NCBI GenBank assembly: GCA_023079485.1
Contig: CM041084.1
Coordinates: forward strand, 35,902,609-35,966,608
Reading direction: 5' to 3'
DNA from: Archilochus colubris
Lineage: Eukaryota > Chordata > Aves > Apodiformes > Trochilidae
Length of the DNA stretch: 64,000 bases
The notes beneath the pieces were generated by a model. It was not told where the DNA came from, searched no databases, and saw only the letters and a program-made list of their open reading frames with translations. Positions 53,543-64,000 of this stretch are shown here, piece by piece. Numbering within the stretch: position 1 is the first letter of the stretch; each line of letters opens with the position of its first letter. The translations under genes and the position numbers were made by a program.

Positions 53543-56500
53543 CACAGCAGTACCCCCGGCAGCGCAGTTCAAAGCCAACTAAACTGCACAGCAAACAGTT
53601 TACCTATACCAAAACATGGAGACTTTTCCTCTTTTGTTTTTTCCTTACTGTTGCTTACCCTTATCCCAGCAGTTAGTGCCTACCAGGTTGCCCTCCATGA
53701 CCCTGGAGCCTTCCCTTGTGCAGAACACTCCTACAGTAGCCAGCACTGCCGGCGTTTGGGCTACATGGTATTAGCATGGTGGTTCAGACTGTGCTCTGTA
53801 CACCTTGAGGTGTGTCACATTGCTTTAGAAACTACATCACAGGGTGGTTTATCAGCCTGTTTGTCAGGTCAGGTGACAACATCTTTACACATTCTTTTTA
53901 ATTTGCATCGCATATAAAGTTTTGAGAGAGATTTTGTATCAGCTGCTTATTGAAATCCATGCTACTTCAACTGTTTTCTCCTCCCTCAGCATTTCGGCAA
54001 TCCTGTGAAAGAAAAAGGCCCTGAAGAGAATCAGTTTGGGGCTTAAAAAAATTGCCTGTGTGCTTTAGGACTGACAACCAGTGTTTAGCCCAGTGTAATG
54101 CCAACCTGCTGATACATTAAACCCCAAACCAGCATTTATAATAGAAATACAGTAAGCCTTTAACTATAACGACACTAGCAGGTGTCACCACAATAAAGAT
54201 AACAGCCTCCCCATGAACAAATATTAGATTAAAGAGATCAATCAATCTGTATCTTAAATTCTAGGCCCAGCATGATCTCTACCAGTAAAAAAAAAACACT
54301 TCTACTTTGTCTGTGCATTGTAACAGGTGAAAGATCTCTTTACTGTTCAATTATTTTTGCAATAGCTTGAGAAAATAGGCAACTTTCATTTTTCATCTGT
54401 TGCAGACTGTCTTTGTAAAAGATATAGAAAGTGACATAAAGACACAAGCACTTACTGGTTTTGAACCTTGCAGGAGGCTATGGCAGTTTCCACAGTGGGC
54501 AGGTGGTGTGAGCCTTGGCTTACTATGCTGTCTCCTCCAGGAGTGCCAAAAAACCCCTTCTAAACCTGGGGTAACAAGTATTCTGTGCTCCTGAGGCTGT
54601 GATCAAATTACCCGTGGAAATAGTGCATTCTACATTTTTTCCTTTCTCCTCTTGCTCCTAGCCTGCTCTGCTACCAGTAGCACCTTTTCCTCAAAAAGCA
54701 TTGAAAGTTTCTACTTCCATTTGTCGTGGCTTAGTGTGCTGTCCCATTCACTCAACCACGTGAAATGAGTGCAGTCTCTCATTGAGGCTGAATGATTCAA
54801 TCCAGCCTGAGTGGGTTGAAGAGCCACTGTTCATTGGAGTAAGAGCAGGGGGTAAGGGAAATCCAGGTCCCCATGAATAACTAAATGCCCCTTCTAGTTC
54901 TCCCTTCCTTCCTCTGTTACGATCACCCATCATGTGGCAAACACAATGACTGAGAAAAGCTGTCACAATGAGCTTAGAAAAGATATTTAGATGTTCTCCC
55001 ACGGGAAAGAGCCTGTGCACAGTTCTTGACCTTGATGTAGAACAGCAATAAGAGTGGCTTTTACCCACTGGTTCTACTAAGTTATATCTATGCTGTCATT
55101 CCCATTACAGCTCAGCTTATGGGGTCTGTATTCTGTGTTTTTATGCCGAAGTTGCACTAAGATTTTGAGATCTGTAACAACAACTTTAAACTCAGTAGTA
55201 TTATCTGATTCTCCTCTCAAATGCTTGACTTAAAAGTCAGGGACGTCTTCCTGAGAAAACACAGTGTTCTAAGGAGTGTAAGATATAGAAGCCAAAATCC
55301 ACTAATAGTCTTCTGTGATGAAATAGACCATGTATTTAGGGAAACAGCTTATTACAATGCAAAATGCCTGTTGATTGAATAAATTTGGTCTGGTTTTAAT
55401 GTATTCTGGACTGAATTAAGGCATATTTTGTGCAGATAAATACAGAATAACGATTGACCTTTTACTAAGTACCGTCTGCTTTATTTTTCAATAGAGCACC
55501 CATATGGACAAGGTACAAATAAAGTACAGCTTTTTAAGGCAACTATATGACTTGATCCTTGGAGCATTTTTTAGAGATCTTTGAAAGCAGATTCATGGGA
55601 GCATCAAAACAATTTGCTTCTTCTAAATGAGACCTAATGTGGAAGCTTGCCCAACTTGGGAGCCGTTGCAGTCATGGCCTCAAAAGGAGTGTATGTGTGA
55701 AGAGCTGCCTGATCAGTAATAGATTTGATGACCAGCAAGCACACCCATGTTTTCACCTTTCTTTCCAAATCACAAAAAAAAGCTGTGGAATTTTTTTTTT
55801 TAAATGAGTTCTTATATATGCAATACTTGCATATTTTCCCTGCAAAAACCCCTCATGGTTAAGCTTTTAATCTTTTGAGTGGACTTAGGCCCTGAGAACT
55901 ACACAAGTTTCATAGCAGCCACAATATTTGTATTTGCAAACCATGTTTTTCCATGTCACAACAATTTTCAGTTCACTTGAATGATGAGTTCATATCACAT
56001 TTAAAAAGTCTTGGAAAGTGTATTTAGCAGAATGCCAGTTTCAGAATGATGAATGATGACTGCAAGGTATGTCTGTGAAGACCCTTCTCCAAAGCCATTA
56101 CAGTGTAAGATGAGGATGGGGAAAGCAATTTCAGTGTAACTCTATGGAGACCCCATTACTCCATTAAAATAATTTCAATGCCAGGCATCAGATTTTTTTG
56201 CCATTATTGATAATAGACAGCAGTATTTCATACTTCCTTGCACACCCAGCTTCACTGAACTGAGACTCCTTGCTATATGCAAACAGACCTGACATTATTA
56301 AAGGCTATGGGCTAAGGTGCAGAGGTTAAAGGACACATTACATGAAGGGATGAGATAAAACAGAGATTGATATGTTCCTCTCTGAGCTTACATATTGCAT
56401 GAAGTCTTTCAATTTAAAAATTTAAATGAGAAAAATTAAGTGTAAATACAATTTATCAGTGTCTTAATGAGAATACAGCTCTATGTCTCAAAATCTCCAA

Positions 56501-59500
56501 CTTTACCATGAAAGTTGTTTATAAAATCTGCCTTAATTTAAAGCTCAGTCCTGTGTGCCCATGTGTTACTGCACTTTCTATCTTTCCTAAAGAGCATACT
56601 GTCAAGGCTGCTAAGATATCAGGAGAGTGATCTGGGCCAGTTGCACCATATTTTCAAATCCATTTAGGTGCTAAAGAATGCAGATGGTTACCTAAATCCC
56701 ACTTAAGATCTGGCCCACTGAAGCTGAATGAAATATATTACAGCAGCTTGTGCTCTGGTGGTAGGGCACTGTGAGTACTAGGTTATAATATACCCACTGG
56801 GATCTTGTTATTTCTGAATGGAAAAGTCCATACTTAGTTTCATCATGCAGGTCGAGTCCCTCTACTGTTCTAAACCAAGGTATCTGCAATGATTTCAGAG
56901 TAATTTTATTGTCAATGCTATTCTCATATGTTTTTTGTTTTTTTCCAAAAATTTATGTAACTGCTATTCAAATTTTAAGATGTATGCAACGTGTCATATT
57001 TAATGTACATACCTTATATATTTCTTTTTCCATGTTTTGAGCAAATCGCACTCTAGGAACAATGTTTGTAAATCTAGTGAATTTGTGGTTCTGACTTCCA
57101 TAGAGACTTAAACAGAGTTTAACCATACCACTGTTAAGAGCTTGCTTCTCACAGACTTTATTTTCCATCTTTAGGGTCTTTTCTTTTAGGTAATGGAGTT
57201 CTCTATTCTGCTTTGCTTTCATCTTTATTTATTTTGTCTCTTTTCCTCACTGAGAAGCACTGTTTCAAAAGTTTTAAATAATTCAAGTCCTTGAGTTCTC
57301 ATTTTATATTGGCCATCCTCAGCTGTACATTTTCAGCTCCTGTAATACCCTTTACAGTGCTGTACCATTATTCCAAATGTGATCTCCTGATCAACTGCTT
57401 ATGATCCCTTTGCACAGATAATAATTTATTTCCTTCTTCAGCTGCTGATTTAATGCTTTATCTACCACAACTTTTAGATAATTTTTTCTGGATGATGGAG
57501 GGGTGGGTGGAAGTGTTTTCTGAACATTTTAATCTGAGAACAACCTCTCTGCTTTGTGTTGGAAAAACAGTATCAGAAACTATGACTTTTTCACTCTTCC
57601 TTCTTTCCTGGAAATTAATGGCAAAACTCTGGTTGCCTTCAAATGATAAAAGTAACGGGTTGCAACAGTAAAGCCCCAGAGTTATAAAGAATGAGAAATA
57701 TTACGAAGGTGGGTTTCGTTTTTTAGAGGCTGGAATTGTCCCTCTTTTGGTAAGACTTAAAATTCTCTCTGTTACTTTCTTTAATGAAAAAACAGTGCCA
57801 TCATAGCTTCTAAGAAGAGTAGCCAAAACAGAGCAATGTGATGAATCTGTGGACACTCATTCACCCCATTGCAGAAAGTGTCTTTCTTTTGCTGTAGGTG
57901 TTTAAAAATAGTATGGTCTTGCAAAGAGGGGGGGGGTGAATTGACTTTTTCACAGCTTTCAGCAGTTCAAGCTCCTCATTGCTCAGTCTCCTCGAGTTCT
58001 TCATATTTCTTCTATGTGTATCAAGGTATCTTAAACATCTTTTGGAGGAAATTACTGTAAGGCATCAAGACCTCCATTTGGTCTTTCTGGTCTTGTAGCT
58101 TTTTGTCACCCTACAAGACCTTAAAGTATCAGTTAATATTTTTGACATTTTAGTCTCAGGGGAGGGCGTTTGGTTTAAATGAAACTAATTTCAATTTACA
58201 GAACTCCCTTAAGTGCCCCAACAGTGTGCCATCATTAACTGAGAATCTGGGTTGCACTAAAAGCAGTGGAAAACAGAATCTAGAGGAAGCTTTGTTTCTG
58301 TACACTACTTTGTTGCTTCACTGAAATTTAGTAGACTTTTTTTTTCTCTTGCTTTTCACACTGTTGAAAAAAAAAGTTGTATCACCCCTCTTACTTTCCT
58401 CACCTAGTGCATGACACAAAAGAAAGAGAAATAGAGTCCATATTTGAAATGGTGGGTTGCAGAGGGAAAATGTCATAATCTCTTTCTAAAGTCTCAGCCA
58501 TTTCTCTCCTCCCCAGACTCCAACAGTCATGTTGTTGTGGTCAAATCAGGTATTTGATAATATTTTTTCCAAATGCAGCTACTGTAAAGGAACAAAAGTA
58601 TTTTGTGATGGACAGCATGATTACTAATACAGTTCATAATTTTAATTTTGATGTGCATCTGTGGATTCCTGTCAACTTTGAGAGCTTCTGGGCCAAATAG
58701 TCATGATGATCAAGTCAGCAGGCTGCTGCTTCCTTTGGCCCAGCTCAGGCCCTATCTTTTACTGATGTGGCACTCAGTTGATTTATGATAGCTGATGATT
58801 TGGTCTTCTGCTCCTGCTTTGAGTAAACGTGGTCCCCTGGGGCTTGACTTGTGATGCCAGAGAGCTCCCTCAACTGCCACTGACTTCTTGGAAAGCTGAA
58901 GTCACTCAATATTTTGTACAATCCAGTCTCTGGTCCTTGTCCTCTCTATGTCTAACTTTCTTTCTCTGCCTAATTCTGCTTTCTAATTAGGCCTTCTTTC
59001 ACTAACGTTTGAATATTTCTGGATTACTTGCCAAAGCAATTTGTAGTAGCAACAAACACTATTTTGAGAAGGTGTTTTGTAAATTTTTGGATTCCTGTGT
59101 ATGTAGAGTTTAGCATCATTGTTTTCTATATTTTTTTGTTTAGATACATCCATTATATATCTATATCTACTTAAAATTCAATAACATTTATTCCGAGAAG
59201 GAGAGAGCCAGATGCTAAGTTAAACAAAAAAAAAAAAAAAATCAAATAAGGATTTAATTAGCAGAGGAAAAAATTCAGGGAAAATAACCTTCTGGAATAT
59301 AGCAAAATCAGTAGAAGTGTAACAGCATTCTAATATGTTAGTATACTACCATCTTATATTTATATTTCCTATATACTTTTATAGCCAGCAACACGAAGCT
59401 TGTGTGCTGCAATTAGCATCTTTTCTGTAGTGAATTGTCATGTTCTAGCACTGCTAATGAACATGGAGAAGGTGTACCTGCTGTAAACTGTTGCCAAGGA

Positions 59501-59530
59501 AAAAAAAACCTCCTTAGAATTACTACTAGA
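53543..59530. other. Non-coding DNA, no gene seen
   Basis: No gene recognised. A strong acceptor-like pyrimidine tract ends in AG near 54660, but no convincing exon follows. The stretch at about 57240-57470 has weak antisense CR1 resemblance (a CTGTACCATTATTCCAAATG segment near 57360-57379) that I could not confirm. The stretch near 56650-56715 resembles an old amniote repeat with GGTGCTAAA/CCTAAATCCC-type motifs, also unconfirmed. A run of nine G lies near 57928-57936 and a poly-A run near 59225-59241. Confidence 0.5.
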
Positions 59531-59768
59531 CCATTTTTTCCTCTTCTTATCTCTCCCTCTATTCCCTCCTGCCCCCTTCCCTCCTCTCCCTTTCTCTCTT
59601 TTTTCTTTCCCTCCTTTCTCTCCTTTCTCTCTTTCTCTTCTTCTCTCTTTCTCTTTCTCTTTCTTCTTACTTTCTTTCTTGCCTTCTTGCCTTCTTGCCT
59701 TCTTTCTTTCTTGCTTTCTTTGTTGTCTTCTTTCTTTCTTGCCTTCTTGCCTTCTTTCTTTCTTTTCA
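59531..59768. repeat. Long polypyrimidine tract with CTTT/GCCTTCTT repeats
   Basis: About 240 bases of nearly pure C/T on the plus strand, with 97 uninterrupted pyrimidines at 59572-59668. The second half contains GCCTTCTT and TTTC repeats, with two similar blocks at about 59677-59714 and 59730-59762. Mirror-symmetric tracts of this kind can form triplex DNA. The two open frames spanning it (plus 59435-59806 and minus 59413-59769) arise because a pyrimidine-only strand and its purine-only complement cannot encode a stop. Confidence 0.93.
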
Positions 59769-62700
59769 AGCCTCTATTATTACCTGTGGTAGGCTGTGAA
59801 CACTAACATGCTATTCTGTTGATTGCACTGCCCTCAGACACTGCACATTTGAATCCCATTTGTAACAGTGATGCCAGTACTGGGATTCAAAGTCGGAGCC
59901 TCTCGGGGTTACAGCCCTGCTGCTGCTTCTGTGTGAGTGGAAGCATCTAATACCACTGGCATCAGAGACTAGGGCTGATAAAGAGACAAGGTGATCTAAA
60001 GAGAGCACACATGGAATTTTCCCCCCCTTTTCGTTTTTCTTACCAGAAAGATAAAGGAGATGAGAGTAGGTTGATATTTGACGAATTGGTTTCATTCAGA
60101 GAAGTGCTATCATTTTTATGTCCTTTTTGAAAACGCACCCACAGTGTCTGAATTCCCATTAATGCAAAGTTCAGATAAAGCTGATGAAAAGCAGCTGCCA
60201 TCTTGATAGTTGCCATGGCAGATGGCATCAGCCTTTATGCTTTTATCAGTATTAGTATCAGAACACACTCTGTGTTCCAAGCTGAGATAAAAATCATTGA
60301 AGCTGTACCTGGAATAGGCAGATCAACACTGCAGGTCCTACACCGTTTTGAATCTTTTCAGAACAGTCTGCATAAAAGCTAGAGACACATTCTTGTTATT
60401 CATTAGTTCAGCAGTGCTGATGGTATTTTGTAAACTTCACAGATGAAGCAGCCTTTCTAAAGAGCTGCTGCCTCCCTTCCTCCTTCCCTCCCACCCTCAG
60501 GAATGCTCAGGCTTTGAAAAGAAAAACCACGCACGCACATACACACGCACACAGAGGCACGAGAAACACTTTACAGTAAGTGGACAATGGACACAACAGT
60601 AACATTCCTTCTTGATTAACCTCCTGCATTTTGCACTAAACCCCCATCAGTCTGCTGTGAATGAATGACACTAAGGATAGGTCTATAGCACGGGAAACAA
60701 TGGTTACTGCTGGGCTGGAAAGAGGCGATGGTGAAGGGGCTTCTGTGGGTTTGTTACGCTGATGCTGTGAATCGTGCCTGAGGAGCCTCCCCCCATTTCA
60801 CTTGCTCCTGGTTCACAGTGACATGCCTGGTGGCATTGCTCTGAAGCCCCACCTTGACCTGTCCAGTCCTGGTGCCTCTCCAAGCAGTGGAAGCAGTGAA
60901 TACAGGGGCCTGCATTGCCCCTGTGTTGCTGGTTCCACCTTGGGGTAAGTGTCCAACCAGGAAAAGTGACTTAAACACTGATGAAGCTTCAGTGCTGGCT
61001 CTTTATTGCAGGCTTCAAACTGTATTGACAAATCTCCCCATCCCCTTTCCCCCTCTCCCCCTCCTCAACTCCCCTTATAGCTATGCTATGTTATGTTATT
61101 TTTGGTAACATTGTTGCTTGATAAATAGAGGGGTTGTGAGATCTCAAGTTATTATGCAAGTGTTAGCGACACAGGCTGGTAAACCATTTGGCTGTTGCAT
61201 CGGTGCTGAAATGAATAATAGCAAATGGGAGGAGGGCATGGGAGTTATTTTAAATGACACATATATATTTAAATATAGCCTTAAAATAATGTTAAAGGTT
61301 TAGAGCCATTACAGGCTCTTGTGCCAACTTGAAAACTCTTCCAGAATTGATTTAAAAATTTGCTAGTCTTTCTTTGATGGTTGACAGAGAGATAAGGAGA
61401 ACCTTTCTGGGTTACCTCTTCCTGGAACAGGAAGGTGGTGGAAGTGGGTCTCTGTGTGTCTTTGCATAGAAGCCTCCTGTTATCCCACTGACATATGAAG
61501 TACCATTTCCTTTGAATTGGTACAGAAACATGGAGTCAGTATCATGACTTCCATAGAATTTTTTCTGTTCAGTCCTACATCTCTGTGCTCAGTAATGTCT
61601 CTGCCAGAAACGGGCTCATTCTGCCCCAGGTTTGAGAAGCTTTCTTGTTTTCATCTTGGAGTAGGTCTTGAAAAATTTTATGTCCAGTAGTGGCTTTGCA
61701 TTTCAAATGCCCATGGGATAGATAAGGCTACTCTGATTCGAGGTAGTTGCATTCAGTTGTGTGACTACCCAAGTGAGTATTTAAAGTAGATATGGATACA
61801 TGGATTAGCATAAAAGGAGAGCTTCCAGGAAACAAAGCTTAAGAGTCCTCAAAACAAAGTCTAAGTAGTAACCCCCTTTTTATTTTAAGTGAAAAAAAGA
61901 AACCAAAACTAAACATTCAGTGACAGGTTTCCACCCTTCACCCAGGACCAAAGAGAAGTTATCTACTGTGGAGATGCAGGCTGGAGGAAGGGTAAAACAT
62001 GGTCAGATGTACAACTTACTTAGACAGGGCCCCCACTGTGCTCCTACGTGTTCCTATAAAGCGGAAGAAACCTGGCATCCAGGAGCCTGATCCAAAGCCT
62101 TTGAAAGCTGTGGGAGCCTGAGTTAACTGAGTTTTCAGGCAGGGTCTATGAACACAAGAAGGAACAATAGGTGAACGCAATGCAATGGAGGATCATCAGA
62201 TATCAGAGAAATTGCTATCATGAACATAACAGGAACAAGTTACCATCCAAAATCAACTGTCCCTGCTTTATCAGCACCACAGAATAGGTGAATCTCAAGG
62301 CAAGAGCTGGAGGAACATGAAGTAATGTCTGTGCACACTTTGTGGGAAAGTCCTCTGAAGTGTAAGGGGCAGTCTGATAAAAAGCATAAGGGTAATCACA
62401 AGAAATGTTGTTTGATGAAGAATGGGGGCTGCCATCACTGGCACTGACCAGGTATAATATATGAGTTGGTGCAGAAGAAAAAATTACCCATGGGAGATGA
62501 GTAGTTATGAAGGGCCTCAAAAGTTGTAGTAGTTTTTGTTTGCTGTGGTAGAAAAGGGGCAGTAAATGATGGGAGGAAGACAGGCAGGAATGTTCTTGAA
62601 TTAAGAGCCAGAAACAAAAGCAGTATGTTTTGTCCAATTTTAAAATAGATGTGTGGACAAATGGGGCAAATTATCTAGATTCAGGTCAAAAAGCAGGAGC

Positions 62701-63195
62701 CAGGAAAGAAAGGATAGTGCTGCAGCTTGGGCTGTGTGAGCAGCTGTAGGAAGATATTCAAGCTGAACCTTTAAAGCTCACCCATTCATTATTTGGTTAG
62801 GATTCACACAGTACAGTTCCAAGTAACTTGGAATTAAAACAGAAATTACTTATAATTCTTTGGACTTCTGTTGTTTTTCTGTTCTGCTTCCTCACTTTCC
62901 AAACAGGTAGCTAAAATCACAAGCATTATAAGCTATAGCTTTGGCTCAAGAAAACAAAGACTGAAAACTATTTTATTTGTGAGTTCAGCTACTACAGATC
63001 TAGAAACCATAGTACTGGCTACACACTAAGTTTGAAGAGTACCTTCCCAAGGTGATGCCACTGTCATTAGACTTTCTTGCATCATCTTTCCCATTATGAA
63101 CTCCAAGTACCTGGATTTTTCCAGTGCAGTCCTTGGGAGATGAGATGTGCTTTGGGAAGGGTGGTGCAGCATGTGAAGCAGTGCAACAAGGTGTC
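59769..63195. other. Non-coding DNA with a GC-richer, exon-like patch at 60.47-61.08 kb
   Basis: No gene was recognised. From about 60470 to 61080 the sequence is less AT-rich, with strong pyrimidine tracts (60471-60499 and 61029-61076), a CA-rich run (60532-60553) and exon-like splice signals described separately at 60819-60944. The minus frame 62218-62637 (139 codons) has no recognisable domain and overlaps a second frame, and is treated as chance. Confidence 0.45.
60819..60944 (+). other. Candidate exon flanked by splice signals
   Basis: A strong acceptor-like tract (CCCCCCATTTCACTTGCTCC, then TGGTTCACAG, ending at 60818) precedes 126 bases. A donor-like GGG|GTAAGT follows, with GT at 60945-60946. 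One frame, entered at the second base, is open throughout and gives about 41 residues rich in Ser, Pro and Gly (starting DMPGG, containing ASPSSGSSEY). It meets TAA inside the donor if unspliced. No domain or family was recognised. A second acceptor-donor pair surrounds 60501-60575 on the same strand. Such pairs do occur by chance, so this may be a pseudo-exon or part of a non-coding transcript. Confidence 0.2.
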
Positions 63196-63199
63196 CACA

Positions 63200-63360
63200 G
63201 CCAGATCTGCCACAGGTTTCCTGAGAAGCCTCCAACAGGTCCTTGTATATCAATTTATTCATCTGTAAAGTGGGGACAATATATATTTTTCATATATATA
63301 CAGATGATGAGAAGCCAAATTAATAAATGTTTCAAAATGCTTCAAGTGATGAAAGGGCAA
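63200..63360 (+). mobile_element. MIR/CORE-SINE-like remnant
   Basis: The segment has the MIR pattern in sense orientation: a CCTTGTATATCAATTTATTC part followed by ATCTGTAAAGTGGGGACAAT (63261-63280), corresponding to the MIR CAATTTCCTCATCTGTAAAATGGGGATAAT region. Further on, TTAATAAATGTTTCAAAATG (63320-63339) and TTCAAGTGATGAAAGGGC fit the 3' part of the amniote form (AATGTTTGTAAAGCGCTTTGAG...GATGAAAGGC). A (TA)-rich stretch has grown in the middle. Edges are approximate. Overlapping open frames at 63026-63420 are not genes. Confidence 0.65.
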
Positions 63361-64000
63361 AACATTGTTAAGGAAAGCATGGATATTGCTCCTATATATC
63401 TATTATTCATTTTCTTTTAAATTTTTTTTTATAATCATATTTTAAAAAACAAAACAAGGAACATCAGAAATTCACCTATTACTCTGAAATGCTGCACTGT
63501 ATGTGTGATATGCTGATGGGATTCACCATATTTAGATGTTTGTATTTCTACAGTATAAATACCAGTAGAAAACAACAAAACAACCTGAATACCTAAAATG
63601 GCTGCCACATACCAGTGAGGGACATTTTACATCAGCTGTGACTATTTAAATTCAGCTTCAAGTGTAAAATTATACTTTTATAAATTTCGTCATATATTTA
63701 GGAAGATTCCTATATGGCTGTCATGGTTGAGGATGTATGTAAACTGCTCACTACTACTTTGTTGGAAAGCTGATTTTTGAGCAGTGCAAAAATAATTTGG
63801 AAAAGCTTTTTTGCTATTGAGTTGTCATCTTAATTTATTTCACTTATTCAAATACTAAAAATCAGCATTGGGTTTTCAGTCAGGTATTACAAATGTTTTC
63901 TCACAATTGACACAATCTGTGTTGTGTTTTAAAAATGCAACTCAAAACAAGGATCATTTAAAAGTCTTAATAGTACTTGTGATAAAATGAGGCAGCTGTC
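63361..64000. other. Non-coding AT-rich DNA to the end of the window
   Basis: AT-rich sequence with a T-run near 63422-63430 and no recognisable gene, repeat or exon. Confidence 0.6.

Noticed and set aside
53393..53676. Repetitive peptide frames (Thr-Asp-Met and Ser-Cys-Gln repeats) as a gene
   Set aside because: They are by-products of a 9-bp minisatellite whose unit is a multiple of three. There is no supporting exon structure.
54620..54680. Strong acceptor-like pyrimidine tract ending CTCCTAG
   Set aside because: No open, donor-terminated exon follows. Such tracts are expected many times in 64 kb.
56650..56715. Possible old amniote repeat (CCTAAATCCC/GGTGCTAAA motifs, GATCTGGCCC)
   Set aside because: Resembles a common reptile repeat motif but is too short to assign.
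57240..57470. Possible antisense CR1 fragment
   Set aside because: Only a short ATTCCAAATGTGATCTCC-type similarity could be seen. It is too weak to call without an alignment.
59413..59806. Long open frames on both strands (118 and 123 codons)
   Set aside because: They lie across a pyrimidine-only/purine-only tract, which cannot contain stop codons on either strand. The peptides are Ser/Leu/Phe or Lys/Glu/Arg low complexity.
62218..62637. 139-codon minus-strand frame
   Set aside because: No family features, overlapped by another frame on the same strand, and no splice or promoter context.
1..64000. CRISPR arrays, operons, prophage or tRNA/rRNA genes
   Set aside because: No regularly spaced repeats, no clustered long frames and no RNA-gene motifs were seen. 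The repeat content indicates vertebrate nuclear DNA.

Overview
The window looks like non-coding nuclear DNA from a bird, or at least from a sauropsid. The main evidence is the repeat content. There are four fragments of CR1, the LINE family that dominates bird genomes, including two with the characteristic avian CR1 3' end (a conserved tract followed by an ATTCTATGA-type tail). There are also MIR-like old SINE remnants, and no Alu, B1 or L1 sequence was recognised. The DNA is AT-rich and poor in CpG, with many homopolymer runs and short microsatellites. There are no ribosome-binding sites, operons or long bacterial-type reading frames. No sequence feature lets me name the species.

No protein-coding gene could be identified. 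The longest open frames are about 140 codons. Almost all are what chance gives in AT-rich DNA, or are explained by a repeat: the CR1 reverse transcriptase frames, the antisense of a CR1 3' region, or a pyrimidine-only tract that cannot contain stop codons. The window is therefore best read as intergenic DNA or the interior of a very long intron.

Layout. From 1 to 6160 there is unannotated DNA with a homeodomain-motif-rich patch near 1430-1700. From about 6170 to 7330 lies a very old, badly decayed CR1 on the minus strand. From 7330 to 24280 there is no gene, only a MIR-like remnant near 13.25 kb, two hairpins and homopolymers. From 24281 to 24940 lies a younger minus-strand CR1 that still shows the C-terminus of its reverse transcriptase. 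A 39-bp exact direct repeat sits at 31315 and 32651; the second copy looks like the end of a pogo/Tigger-type DNA transposon. A purine-rich block lies at 33.54-33.99 kb. Plus-strand CR1 3' fragments lie at 42.9-43.3 kb and 50.03-50.23 kb, and (TA)n DNA at 45.1 kb. A 9-bp minisatellite lies at 53.49 kb, a long pyrimidine tract at 59.53-59.77 kb, and a MIR-like SINE at 63.2-63.36 kb.

Three stretches have exon-like properties but are unproven: minus strand 44804-44973 (possible last coding exon, product not recognised), minus strand 31238-31426, and plus strand 60819-60944. I did not find a new biological system. The observations most worth checking are the 39-bp duplicate, the 44.8-kb exon candidate, the 60.8-kb exon candidate and the short perfect palindromes.
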